DNA from: Nitrospira_D sp019636945
Lineage (GTDB): Bacteria > Nitrospirota > Nitrospiria > Nitrospirales > Nitrospiraceae
Length of the DNA: 64,000 nucleotides
Reading direction: 5' to 3'
NCBI RefSeq assembly: GCF_047338595.1
Contig: NZ_JBLFBO010000001.1
Location: 124,001-188,000, forward strand
Shown one piece after another: positions 32,394-42,200 of this stretch. Numbering within the stretch: position 1 is the stretch's first letter; each line of letters begins with the position of its first letter. The notes under the pieces are model-generated. The model worked only from the letters and a program-made list of their open reading frames with translations, was not told where the DNA came from and did no database searches. The position numbers and the translations under genes are program-made.

Positions 32394-33248
32394 TCAATAG
32401 GGCGCATCCGCCGGCTTGCCCCCCTTCGGCCAATCGTGAATCTTGTCGGGAAAATCTGGCCGAGGCTGCGTATTAATATAGGCCGCTGCATCGAGTGCTT
32501 CCTCGTCCGTCACCGTCCAGCCCCAGCCTCGTGGCATATTGGCCTTGATAAAGGCAGCAGCCACACTGACCCTTGCCATACCTGCGCCGATATTGTACGA
32601 GCGCGGTCCCCACACAGGCGGCGCCGCCATAGTGCCTTGCCCGTCTGAACCGTGGCAGAAGACACATTTTTTCTCAAAGACCTTCTTGCCGTTGCCGGGG
32701 TCCGGTTGATGAGTCGAAGTCAGGCGCGGAATTCCTCGCCACGGGACCGTACTCCCGGCCGGCATATTTGTCGACAACCATTCGATGTAGGCCACAATGC
32801 CCGTCAGTTTCACACTGTCCGGCGGGAGAGGCTTCCCGTTCATACTCCGTTCGAAACACTCGTTGATCCGATCGGCTAATGTCATCTGACGGCCGGCTCG
32901 CTCGCGATACTGCGGGTACAGTGTACTGATACCCACGAATGACGCGGCATTCGGGTTAAGCCCTCCGTCCAAATGACAATTCGTGCAGTTGAGTGCATTC
33001 CCCACGTAGCGTTTCCCATATTCCTGTGTATCAACAATCATCTTATAGCCCAGTCGAATCTGTTCGCCTCGCAAATCACCGGGAATCGTTTCCGGCGACG
33101 GCGGAGCGAACAACGCGTCGACCTGTGACTCCGTGCTCGGACGGCCGTCCCCCGCATCCTCTCCCGCCACCCGTGGAGGCGGGACACAACTGATCACCCC
33201 AACCAGCGTGTACACCAGCGCGGCCCAAGCGACCACCGGTCGGTTCAT
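32394..33248 (-). CDS. TsdA-like dihaem cytochrome c (thiosulfate dehydrogenase family)
   Basis: A 284-residue exported dihaem protein. The N-terminal domain has IRLGYKMIVDTQEYG, YVGNALNCTNCHLDGGLNPN and ASFVGISTLYPQYRERAG, the layout of thiosulfate dehydrogenases that join two thiosulfates to tetrathionate. The C-terminal domain has KKCVFCHGSDGQG. A Cys in the N-terminal signal (VGVISC) could be a lipid anchor. ATG 33248 has GAGG upstream. Activity on thiosulfate is inferred from family likeness and the neighbouring YeeE/YedE genes. Confidence 0.8.
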   Translation of the reverse strand: MNRPVVAWAALVYTLVGVISCVPPPRVAGEDAGDGRPSTESQVDALFAPPSPETIPGDLRGEQIRLGYKMIVDTQEYGKRYVGNALNCTNCHLDGGLNPNAASFVGISTLYPQYRERAGRQMTLADRINECFERSMNGKPLPPDSVKLTGIVAYIEWLSTNMPAGSTVPWRGIPRLTSTHQPDPGNGKKVFEKKCVFCHGSDGQGTMAAPPVWGPRSYNIGAGMARVSVAAAFIKANMPRGWGWTVTDEEALDAAAYINTQPRPDFPDKIHDWPKGGKPADAPY

Positions 33249-33258
33249 CGATTCCACC

Positions 33259-33477
33259 TCATTTCTTTGGACCGGACGCAGACGTGCAGGTATTAATTCC
33301 CAACAATGTGAACAGCGGGCAATACCCCACCGCCCCGGTCAATAATAGAATCGCCCCCACCCCAAGCGCTATTCCGGACATCGCACCAGAAAGCCCCCCA
33401 AAGAGGCCGGCCATAATCGCCAGCGCTCCCGCTCCAATGCGTATCGGTCGTTCGATTCCCCCCACATTACATGTCAT
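33259..33477 (-). CDS. DUF2892-type small membrane protein
   Basis: A 72-residue protein: MTCNVGGIERPIRIGAGA, two membrane segments (about 13-32 and 36-55) and YCPLFTLLGINTC at the C-terminus. This is the YgaP-type membrane domain often attached to rhodanese in sulfur-handling proteins. GAGGAGG precedes ATG 33477. It lies 10 bp upstream of the TsdA-like gene and is probably in the same transcript. Confidence 0.85.
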   Translation of the reverse strand: MTCNVGGIERPIRIGAGALAIMAGLFGGLSGAMSGIALGVGAILLLTGAVGYCPLFTLLGINTCTSASGPKK

Positions 33478-33564
33478 GTCGTTCCCTCCTCGTTTCCTCA
33501 CGGACAACCATTCCATTTCTGCATCCGGCTTGTATGAGACACCTCCGAGTTATTGGATTCATCT

Positions 33565-33954
33565 TTATGGTTGCCCGGGAGACTCGATCCGAAATGTGCG
33601 CACATAGGCCAATACATCCCAGATTTCTTCATCCGAGAGAGCATGTTTCCAAGCGCCCATGACCGTGTTGGGCTTCCCGTCGTGAATTCGACGAAACAGC
33701 GACCCATCCAGCCGGCTCTGGACCGCGAGCGATGTGAGGTCTGCCGGAGGTGGGACGAACTGCAATCCTCGTACGCCTCTCCCGTCGATTCCATGACAGA
33801 GCATACAGGTGTTTACGTAAATTTCCCGTCCGGTGACTGCATCCCCTTCTTTGGCAAGAACCCCGGATTGTTTGACCCCAAGATTACTGAATCCCAGTCC
33901 GCACAGTCCGGCCACCAGTGCGCACAACACCGTCCCTTGCATCGTTCTACGCAT
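33565..33954 (-). CDS. periplasmic cytochrome c (one haem)
   Basis: A 129-residue protein with a signal peptide (MRRTMQGTVLCALVAGLCGL), a CMLCH haem site (about 50-54) and the distal Met probably in NTVMGAWKHALSDEEIW. It resembles the other small cytochromes here in size and in the C-terminal helix (DVLAYVRTF). AAAGGA precedes the ATG. It is the first gene of the run that continues to the TsdA-like and YeeE/YedE genes. Confidence 0.87.
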   Translation of the reverse strand: MRRTMQGTVLCALVAGLCGLGFSNLGVKQSGVLAKEGDAVTGREIYVNTCMLCHGIDGRGVRGLQFVPPPADLTSLAVQSRLDGSLFRRIHDGKPNTVMGAWKHALSDEEIWDVLAYVRTFRIESPGQP

Positions 33955-34174
33955 ATCTTGTCCTTTCCCCTTCGATGAAACCTTGCGATGACTGTGCCAC
34001 TATCTCGTAGGGAGAAGGAGAGCTTTCTCTCGATTCATCGAGGGGTTATCGGACAGATTCTTCGGTGTCGGTCAGATCGACACCGAAGAATGGAGACAAA
34101 TGCCACTAGCCTGCTGACCGACTGGCGCAGGATGCTACAGTGGGTAACCCGAGATTGGCGTTTGTGTCTGAAGT

Positions 34175-34260
34175 CTGTGTTTCAGGTTCCAAGTTTCATG
34201 TTTCAAGTTGTAGGAGTAGCCCCTAGAAACCTGAAACTCGAAACTCGCAACGCTGAATCA
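34175..34260. repeat. heptamer inverted-repeat array H5 (GTTTC units)
   Basis: The left arm reads GTGTTTC, AGGTTCC, AAGTTTC, ATGTTTC, AAGTTG in 7-bp steps (34177-34210). The right arm reads GAAACC, TGAAACT, CGAAACT, CGCAACG (34226-34252). The TGA stop of the OsmC gene (34260-34258) abuts the right arm. It is the same unit class as H1 and H3. Confidence 0.78.
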
Positions 34261-34692
34261 GCCGATCGTGGCTTCCAGTGTGACCGCGGCCTTCATGGAG
34301 TTGGAAATCAGACAATTATGCTCTGCTTTTTCAATGAGTTCCTTCGCTTTGGCTGCATCACTGCCAGGCTTCAAGGTAATAGAAGGCCGGATGGTGATCG
34401 CCGTGAATTGAAATTTCCCCTCCACGATCTCCAGCCGTCCTTCCGCCGTACTCTCGTACGAGGTAAAAGCAAGACCGGCTCGTTCTGCAACGGCGAGAAA
34501 TGTCGTCATCAAACAGACGTTGGCCGACGCCACGAAGAGGTCTTCGGGAGACCAGATGTTCTCATGCCCCTTGAACTCCGGTGGGGTCGCCACCTGCACA
34601 TCGGGTTTCCCTGCACAGGAGATCGTGCCCTTGCGCTGTTCTGTCCACTTCACCGAGGTCTGATACAGATAGACTTTGCTGCGAACGTCCAT
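34258..34692 (-). CDS. OsmC-family protein (second copy)
   Basis: A 144-residue OsmC/Ohr fold protein: VYLYQTSVKWTEQRKGTISC, GHENIWSPEDLFVASANVCL with the first Cys near residue 61, and LIEKAEHNCLISNSMK with the second near residue 125. It differs from the first copy at 30834-31253 and is closer to the general OsmC type. ATG 34692 has AAGGGGG upstream. Its stop abuts array H5. Confidence 0.88.
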   Translation of the reverse strand: MDVRSKVYLYQTSVKWTEQRKGTISCAGKPDVQVATPPEFKGHENIWSPEDLFVASANVCLMTTFLAVAERAGLAFTSYESTAEGRLEIVEGKFQFTAITIRPSITLKPGSDAAKAKELIEKAEHNCLISNSMKAAVTLEATIG

Positions 34693-34721
34693 GGCAACCC
34701 CCTTCAATCGTGATCTTACGT

Positions 34722-34763
34722 ACTACTCACCCCTTACCCCTCACGTTTCACCTCTCACGGTTT
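34722..34763. repeat. heptamer array H6 (TGA/TAA units at the end of the DsrE gene)
   Basis: On the minus strand the array reads TGAGAGG, TGAAACG, TGAGGGG, TAAGGGG, TGAGTAG. Each 7-bp step begins with a stop triplet. The first TGA (34757-34755) is the stop codon of the exported DsrE-family gene. There is no opposite arm here. Confidence 0.75.
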
Positions 34764-35222
34764 AATATAGACCCAGCCTTGCTCTTGTCTCTCCACCAGC
34801 CTCACGATTGCCGGCACGGTGTCGCCGACTTCATCGATGAGATCTTCTCTTGTCACCTTCATCGTCTTCATGGTGTTCGAACAGGCCGTGTAGTGCACAC
34901 CGTACGTTTTCCGAAGCTCGCTCAGCTCCGCAGCAAACGGCGTACCCTTCTTGATGAGGATCGGAAGCCCAGCCCCATGCACGACCAGCTCGACCGTGAG
35001 ACTCTGCGACGAAAACTCCTGATAGAGATTCTTGATATTGTTGAGCGCACCACGTTGGACTTTTTCATCACCAGAATTCAGATGGAGCACGACACGATGG
35101 GGCCGGCCGCTTTCAGATACCACATCATCCCCCGCCCCCCAGGCTGGTTGCCCGGGCATCATGAATGTCGTGCACACGAGGAAAAGCAGCAGCCATATCA
35201 ACGTTCGAGGGTGTTTTCTCAC
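34755..35222 (-). CDS. exported DsrE/DsrF-like protein
   Basis: A 155-residue protein with a signal peptide (TLIWLLLFLVCTTFMMPG) and a DsrE-like fold: HRVVLHLNSGDEKVQRGALN, LTVELVVHGAGLPILI and GVHYTACSNTMKTMKV with one conserved-type Cys. The family is seen near sulfur and redox genes. The start is GTG with GGAGG nine bases upstream. It would place a sulfane-sulfur handling protein in the periplasm, next to the cytochromes; this is inference. Confidence 0.8.
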   Translation of the reverse strand: MRKHPRTLIWLLLFLVCTTFMMPGQPAWGAGDDVVSESGRPHRVVLHLNSGDEKVQRGALNNIKNLYQEFSSQSLTVELVVHGAGLPILIKKGTPFAAELSELRKTYGVHYTACSNTMKTMKVTREDLIDEVGDTVPAIVRLVERQEQGWVYIKP

Positions 35223-35237
35223 TGGTTCATACCTCCG

Positions 35238-35720
35238 TCATTCCGCTCCCACCATCTTGTTCACCCAATCACCGGCCACATGTGTCATCGCAACGACGCA
35301 CAGCGCAATGAACAGATGCTCACCGATGACCTTCCACGGAGCAATTCCTTGTGCTTGAGCGACGAAAAAGCTGAGCACGGTGAGTAAGAATAGCCCCCAC
35401 ACGATGCTCATGACAATCGCGTGCTCGAGCGGACCGAAAAGGACGGGAACGACAAACGTCAAGGAAACCAAGAACTTCGCAGCAAAGGTGGCGAGCGTAG
35501 CCTCCCAGATCAGCCTGGTCGGACCGCTGTTCTTCGACTCTTCGGACACATGGATGCCGAGCGCATCCGACATGGCATCGGCGATGGCGATGGTCAGAAT
35601 GCCACTGATCACGATCGCACGGGAATGGGTACCGGAATGCAGTCCGACCATCAACCCAAGAGTGGTAATGACCCCTGATGTTAACCCAAAACTGATCCCC
35701 GTTTTCCAGGAAGCCTTCAT
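35238..35720 (-). CDS. VIT1/CCC1-like membrane protein
   Basis: A 160-residue protein with about five membrane segments. SFGLTSGVITTLGLMVGLHS and ISGILTIAIADAMSDALGIH recall the first segments of the VIT1/CCC1 iron/manganese transporter family, with the Asp residues in the second segment in place. The cytosolic metal-binding insert of that family is absent. It is the first gene of the leftward run, 15 bp before the DsrE-like gene. Transport substrate unknown. Confidence 0.6.
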   Translation of the reverse strand: MKASWKTGISFGLTSGVITTLGLMVGLHSGTHSRAIVISGILTIAIADAMSDALGIHVSEESKNSGPTRLIWEATLATFAAKFLVSLTFVVPVLFGPLEHAIVMSIVWGLFLLTVLSFFVAQAQGIAPWKVIGEHLFIALCVVAMTHVAGDWVNKMVGAE

Positions 35721-36037
35721 GCTGTTTCGTGAATTCCCACTGGATTGGGGCGGTCAGAGTAGGTGTGAAGAAGTGACACCGACCTCATCCTCCGATAGAT
35801 ATCCCCTCTCCCCATAGTCATTTCTCTTACGATCAGTGTGCCATACCCTCACAACAGATGACATTGATCTCTCCTGATCTATCAAACCTTGCATGGCCTT
35901 GCGGAACCGCACACTGCGCACGCTGATTGAACGGATCGGGCCGACGACTAAAGCTTCAAGATATCTTCTTCAACTGCCGAAAGATACGATGGACTTTGTC
36001 CTTAGGACCCAAAGGTTGAGGCTGACCTGAACACGTG
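35721..36037. other. divergent control region between the membrane-protein run and the synthetase
   Basis: About 320 bp without a supported gene. It must carry promoters for the leftward run and the rightward synthetase genes. A small dyad (GGTGT..GACACC, about 35760-35778) is the only palindrome I noted. I see no clear -35/-10 pair that I would call. Confidence 0.5.
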
Positions 36038-36136
36038 ATGGTGAACAAGTTTGTTGTATTCCGTCAAGGAACATACACCGTCGAGCGTATCTTGGGCCCT
36101 ATTGGAACAGTTGAAGTTATTGGAGGTTGTTACTAA
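36038..36136 (+). CDS. possible 32-residue leader peptide upstream of the synthetase
   Basis: A short frame with protein-like composition: MVNKFVVFRQGTYTVERI, then LGPIGTVEVIGGCY. It ends 88 bp before the synthetase ATG. The ribosome site is weak (GAGG about 16 bases upstream). It could be a leader or a small peptide ending in GGCY, or a chance frame. Confidence 0.3.
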   Translation: MVNKFVVFRQGTYTVERILGPIGTVEVIGGCY

Positions 36137-36224
36137 GGGACGATAAGCTATTTCTCGGAGAACGATAGTTGCGAACTGAGCATTTTTCTGTTTGTTTGAA
36201 GACGAGAATTACGACCTAACAAAG

Positions 36225-39200
36225 ATGTCGAAACCTCCGGTGTTTCTCAGTCTTAGTGATCTCTTTGAATTCACATGCCGGCGCAATCCAGACGCGCTTG
36301 CCTATGCTCTTGTTCGTGACAGTCTCGAGCTTGAAAGCCAGCTGACCTACAGACAGCTTGAAGGCCAAGTGCGTTCACTGGCCTACCGGCTTGCGCACGA
36401 GGTCAAACCAGGAACCAGAGCCCTTCTTCTTTATCCGCCAGGCCTTGATGTCACCTGTGCGTTTTGGGCATGCGTGTACGCTGGTCTTATACCGGTTCCA
36501 GCTCCCGCCCCCGACCCCATCAGAATGAAACACAGTGTGCCGAGACTGCGCAACATTATTGACGATGCTCAGGCATCCCTCATCCTCACAAACTCGAGCA
36601 TCATGGCTCTGTCTTCTGAATGTTCGCTCCCCCAAAATATGGGCCCGGTCACCTGGATGGCAACAGACCAGCTAGTAGCTGATGCGACCGACTCCATCTC
36701 GATTGACATGCCGAGACTAGACAGCAGCGCCCTTGCCTATTTGCAATACACCTCTGGGTCGACCGCCTCTCCTCGCGGCGTTGTGATCAGCCATGGAAAT
36801 GTGCTGGCTCATTGCAAAGCCCTCACGTTAGCCGGGCAGGTAGAGGACAGCAGTCGGTCGCTCTGCTGGTTGCCGTATTTCCATGACTATGGACTGCTGC
36901 ATGGAATCATTGCACCGTTCTACGCAGGCATTCCCGCCTATCTGATGTCGCCCATCACGTTTCTCCGACGACCATTGCGCTGGTTGGACGCAGTGGCTCG
37001 ATTCGCGATTACCCACAGCGGTGGACCGAATTTTTCCTACGACGCGTGTCTCAGAGCCGCACATCAACAGTCGGGCTGGCTAGCCGATTTGAGCAGCTGG
37101 AAGGTCGCCAGCTGCGGCGCTGAACCTATCCATCCGGATACGGTGAGGCGGTTTATCGAAACCTTTGGTCCACGAGGATTCAAGTCGTCAAGCTTTTCCC
37201 CGGCCTATGGCCTGGCTGAAGCCACATTGCTCGTGACGATGAAGCCTGTTCCGGTTGAACCGATGTTCCTGACGGTTGATGCGGAGGCTCTGGCCGACTC
37301 CATCGTGAAAGAGTCGGTTCCATCAAATCGTGGAACTCGGACGTTGGTGGGATGCGGGGAACCGCTCGAAGAAACTTGCGTCAAGATCGTGAACCCAACA
37401 ACGCTGCTGGAGTGCCCCTCGGATGTCGTAGGTGAGGTGTGGTTGTCTGGCGCTGGAATCGCTTCTGGATACTGGGAAAAGCGCGACGAAACAGAGGCGA
37501 CATTTAATGCCACACTTGCGGCGTCAGGGGATGGGCCCTATTTACGGACCGGCGATCTCGGATTCCTTCACCGTGGGGAGCTGTTCCTCACAGGGCGCAT
37601 CAAAGACCTGATCATTGTTCGAGGACGGAACTACTACCCTCATGATCTAGAATGGACCGCCCAACAAGCGCATACAGGTTTGCGACGTGGATGTGGAGCA
37701 GCATTCTCGATCGAAAGCGAGACTGGGGAACGGGTGGTGCTGGTCCATGAGATCGAGAAACAGGTGTCTGATTCAGATCTCACGAATATCGTGAACTGCA
37801 TCCGTCGCGTGCTGGCCGACGAGTATGAGCTCGAAATCCACACGGTGGTGCTCGTTAAGTCCGGCACAATCCCAAGAACCTCCAGTGGGAAAATTCAGCG
37901 GGGTGCCTGCCGAGCCGCCTATGAGTCCGGACAGCTGACAGTCGTCAGATCCAGCACGCTCGACGAGGGCCTACAATCTGAAGCCGATGGGGTACCGGAG
38001 GAGGGTCCTCAAACCTCTATTGAGAAGAGTTTGGCCGACATCTGGCAGGAAGTCCTTGGTGGACCTCAACCACATCGTCATGCGAATTTCTTTGGGCTTG
38101 GAGGCAATTCACTCCTCGCAGCACAGGTGGTCGCGCGCATACTCGACCAGTTCCACGTTGAACTCCCCATCAGCCTGCTCTTTGAATGTCCAACCTTGTC
38201 TGCGCTGGCCGCCCGAATCGAGGAGGGACGCGCCAATCCACATGACCTAGGTCCGGTCGTAGGGAGTGGCAACAGGCAACAGGTTCCCGCCGTTCCACTT
38301 TCCTCATCCTCCACACGGAAAGGCAGAATTCCTCTCAGCCCAGCACAACAGCGGCTGTGGTTTCTGGAGCAAGTGCATCCAGGAAGCGCAATCAACCATA
38401 TTTCCATGGCGGTGCGGATTCGGGGGCCAGTGAGCCAAGAAGTGTTGGAACGATCCGTACGGGCAATCGCATTGCGTCACGAGACTCTTCGAACCCGCTT
38501 CGGCTCGGAACGAGGTCAGGGATTTGCGGAAATATTCTCTGAAGAGACCGTCACAATCGAACGGCAAGATTTCCAGGAAGTGGATCATACAGAGCGAGAC
38601 GCTCACGTTCGGCACTTCTTACGAACAGAGAGAACCCGACCATTCGACTTACGAAAGGGACCGCTCTTTCGGGTGACCCTGCTGGCGCTTGAACCCGACG
38701 TGCATATCCTGGCACTGACGTTCCATCGGCTCGTCGCCGACGGATGGTCGCTGCGTATCTTCTGGAATGAATTAACTCTGCTGTGGGAGGCCGGTGGTGA
38801 CGCACAGCACGCTCGACTTCCGACCTTGACCGTTCAGTATGCGGATTATGCCGATTGGCAAAAGGCCTCGCTTGACCATGGCCTTCGAAAAGCCAACCGG
38901 GCCTACTGGTCCAGGCAGCTGAGCGACACCAACCCGCCCGCAGAACTTCCCATCGATCGACAACGACTGCGAACACGCACGTTTGAAGGAGGTGTGCGGT
39001 TCCGATCCCTTTCTCCTCGACTTGTGGCCGATCTTGACCGCTTCTGCCAACAGCATAGCGCCACTCCCTTCATGGTGCTGTATGCCGTCTTTGCGATATG
39101 GCTGCATCGCTACACACAAGAGTCGGATATCGTGATCGGCTCGATCGTGGCCGGTAGGCGTCGGAGAGAGTTCGAAGATATGATGGGGTACTGCGTCAAT

Positions 39201-42200
39201 ACGGTGGCGTTACGGTCTGAACTGTCCGAGGGGCTGACCGGCCACGAGTTGTTGAAGCAGATACGCCGTGTAGTGATCGAGGCCTATGACCATCAGGATC
39301 TCCCGTTTGAAGAAGTGATCGAGGCGTTGTCGTTACAACGAGCACGTCAACTGTCTCCACTGTTCAACGTGATGATGGTGTGTGAAGACGACCCCTTGTC
39401 CACGCTCAGCATCAAGGATCTTGAGATCACTCATCTCCCCTGGGAACCGACGGCATCAGAGTTCGACCTCGTGTTGATGGTGTTCAACAGGATTGATGGC
39501 CTGGATCTGGCGTTTCTCCATGATTCCACGATTTTTGAAGAATCGACGATCGACCGAATGTTGGGACAGCTGGAGATTCTTCTTCATGAGTTTCTCACGA
39601 AACCTGAGGCCCGGCTCGATCAACTTTCATTGCTGACCCCCGAAGAGAAAGGAAACGTTCACCTGACTTGGAACGAACCACCTTCTTGGACCTCCGGTAT
39701 TCATACGCTCATCGAGGCGCAGGTCAAACGGACTCCCCATGCGCCCGCTGTGACCTGTGGAGATCAGTCGCTGAGCTACCAAGAGCTGAACCGGAGAGCG
39801 AATCGAGTCGCGCTCGCGCTACGGACGCTTGGAGTGGGTGCAGATGTCCCAGTGGGTCTCTGTGTCGATCGCTCGGTGGACGCCCTCGTGGGTCTCTTGG
39901 GCATTCTCAAGGCCGGGGGAGGATATGTTCCCCTGGATCCATCCTTCCCCAGCCACCGCCTCCAGCTCGTGCTAGAAGACGCAAACGTGGAGATCTTAGT
40001 GACTCAGGCGAAGCTCCGTAGTCATTTCCAGACTTTCCGCGGCCACATGTGTGACGTGGAGACACTTTCCACATCCGCGCTGGGCGGGACAGAGGATGAG
40101 GACCTTGCACACTCCGTTTCCCCGGATCAGCTCGCCTATCTCATCTACACCTCCGGCTCGACTGGGAACCCGAAAGGTGTGGCCGTGCCGCACGGCAGTC
40201 TGATGACCTCTCTTCACGCCAGGCTGCAGTACTATCAGGAACCGGTATTGCGTTCCTTACTGACCTTCTCACTGGCCTTCGATGGGTCGGTGACCGGCAT
40301 CTTTTGGACATGGCTCCAGGGAGGGGAACTGATCATCCCATCAGAGACTACCCATCGTGATCCCACACAGCTTGCTGCGCTCATCGAGCATCATCACGTC
40401 TCACACGTGGTGTGGGTCCCTTCTTTGTACCATGCGGTCCTCGGTGACGCATTGGATGGGCAGCTGGAATCGCTTCGTGTCGTCATCACAGCCGGGGAAA
40501 GTCTTCCCCTTGAGCTTGTGAGACGACATTACCAGCTCCTGCCGTACGCCACCCTGTACAACGAATATGGGCCAACGGAGGCCACGGTCTGGTGTAGCGT
40601 CTATCAAACTACCCGAGAGGAAACAGCGGCCCGAGTACCGATCGGCAAACCCATCCCCCATATGCAGCTCTATGTGCTGAATGAGCATTTACAACTGATG
40701 CCCATCGGCATACCAGGAGAACTCTATATCGGGGGAGAGTGTTTGGCTCGCGGCTATGTCAACCAACCGGAGTTGACCCAGGAGCGATTTCTTTCGAACC
40801 CCTATGTGGTTGGCACCAGACTGTATCGAACCGGTGACCTGGCACGATACCGTGCCGACGGCAACCTAGAATTTATTGGACGGATAGATCAGCAAGTCAA
40901 ACTGCGTGGGTATCGGATCGAACTGGGAGAAATCGAGTATGCGCTGAGTAACTTCCCGGGGATTCATCACGCGGCGGTGCTGCTTCGGGAGGATAAGCGG
41001 GACCAGCACCGGTTAGTCGGCTACATTGCAGGCGAATCATCGCTGAAAGACAAACTTGAGGCAGTTCGCGGTTATCTCGTCTCACGATTACCGAACTATA
41101 TGGTGCCCTCCGTCATACTGTGGCTCGACACGATGCCGCTCAGTGCGACGGGCAAGGTGAATCGACGCGCGCTTCCCGCTCCTGAATACACAGCCAATCA
41201 CGCCGCGGCGAGGGTTGCCCCAAGAAACCCTGTTGAAGAGTCCCTGGTGGAACTGTGGAAATCTCTGCTGGAGGTCCCGGAGGCCGGCGTCCGTGATCAC
41301 TTCTTTGAGCATGGAGGCCATTCGCTGTTGGCGACTCAGTTGGTCTCCCGAATCCGCGAACTCTTCGAGGTTGAAGTTTCGCTCTCCGCGCTGTTTGAAC
41401 GACCGACGATCGCGGCGTTGGCCGAAGAAGTGACACGGTTGCGTCAGAGTGAGCAGAAGGTTCCGAGGATGCCGGCGATCACACCGGTACCAAGAGACCA
41501 GCCGCTCCCCCTTTCCTATTCTCAGCAACGTATGTGGTTGATGTATCAGCTGGCACCCAAGAGCACGGCGTACAACATGCCATTTGCGTCGAGACAGATG
41601 GGGCAGCTCAACAAAACTGCTCTCAGGAAAACAATCGATGCGATCTGCAGCCGCCATGAGGCGTTTCGAACGACGTTCATGATGAGTAGGGAGGGACCGG
41701 TCCAAGTCATCCACCCCTTTCGTCCTCCTCATTGGGTCGAAGTGAGTCTCGAGCACTTGCCGTCCGACGCGCGACAACAGGAGGCGGCTCGCCTGGTGGA
41801 GCAGGAAGCCCACCTACCATTCGATCTTGAGAAAGGCCCCTTGGCCCGGTTCAAGCTTATCGAGGTCGAGCCCGAAGACCACGTGCTGATGCTGACCATG
41901 CATCATATTATCGGAGATCAGTGGTCGTTCGGGATCATCGGGTACGAGTTTGCTGTCTTCTACAACGCGTTTTGCCGGGGAGACGTTCCTTCCGAAAGAC
42001 CGATTCCTCTTCAGTATGCCGACTACGCGGTCTGGCAGCGTCGCTGTCTGACCGATGATTGGCTCGGCGCGCAAGCTGCGTATTGGCAAAAGAAACTGGA
42101 AGGGCTTTCAAAGCTCTCGTTGCCGACCGATCATCCACGGCCCGCGATTCAGACATTTAACGGCGCACATTGCATGCTGGAGTTGCCCGCGTCATTGATC

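Noticed and set aside
33988..34713. Long plus-strand frame across the OsmC gene
   Set aside because: It is the complement of the OsmC gene and array H5; its translation is not protein-like.
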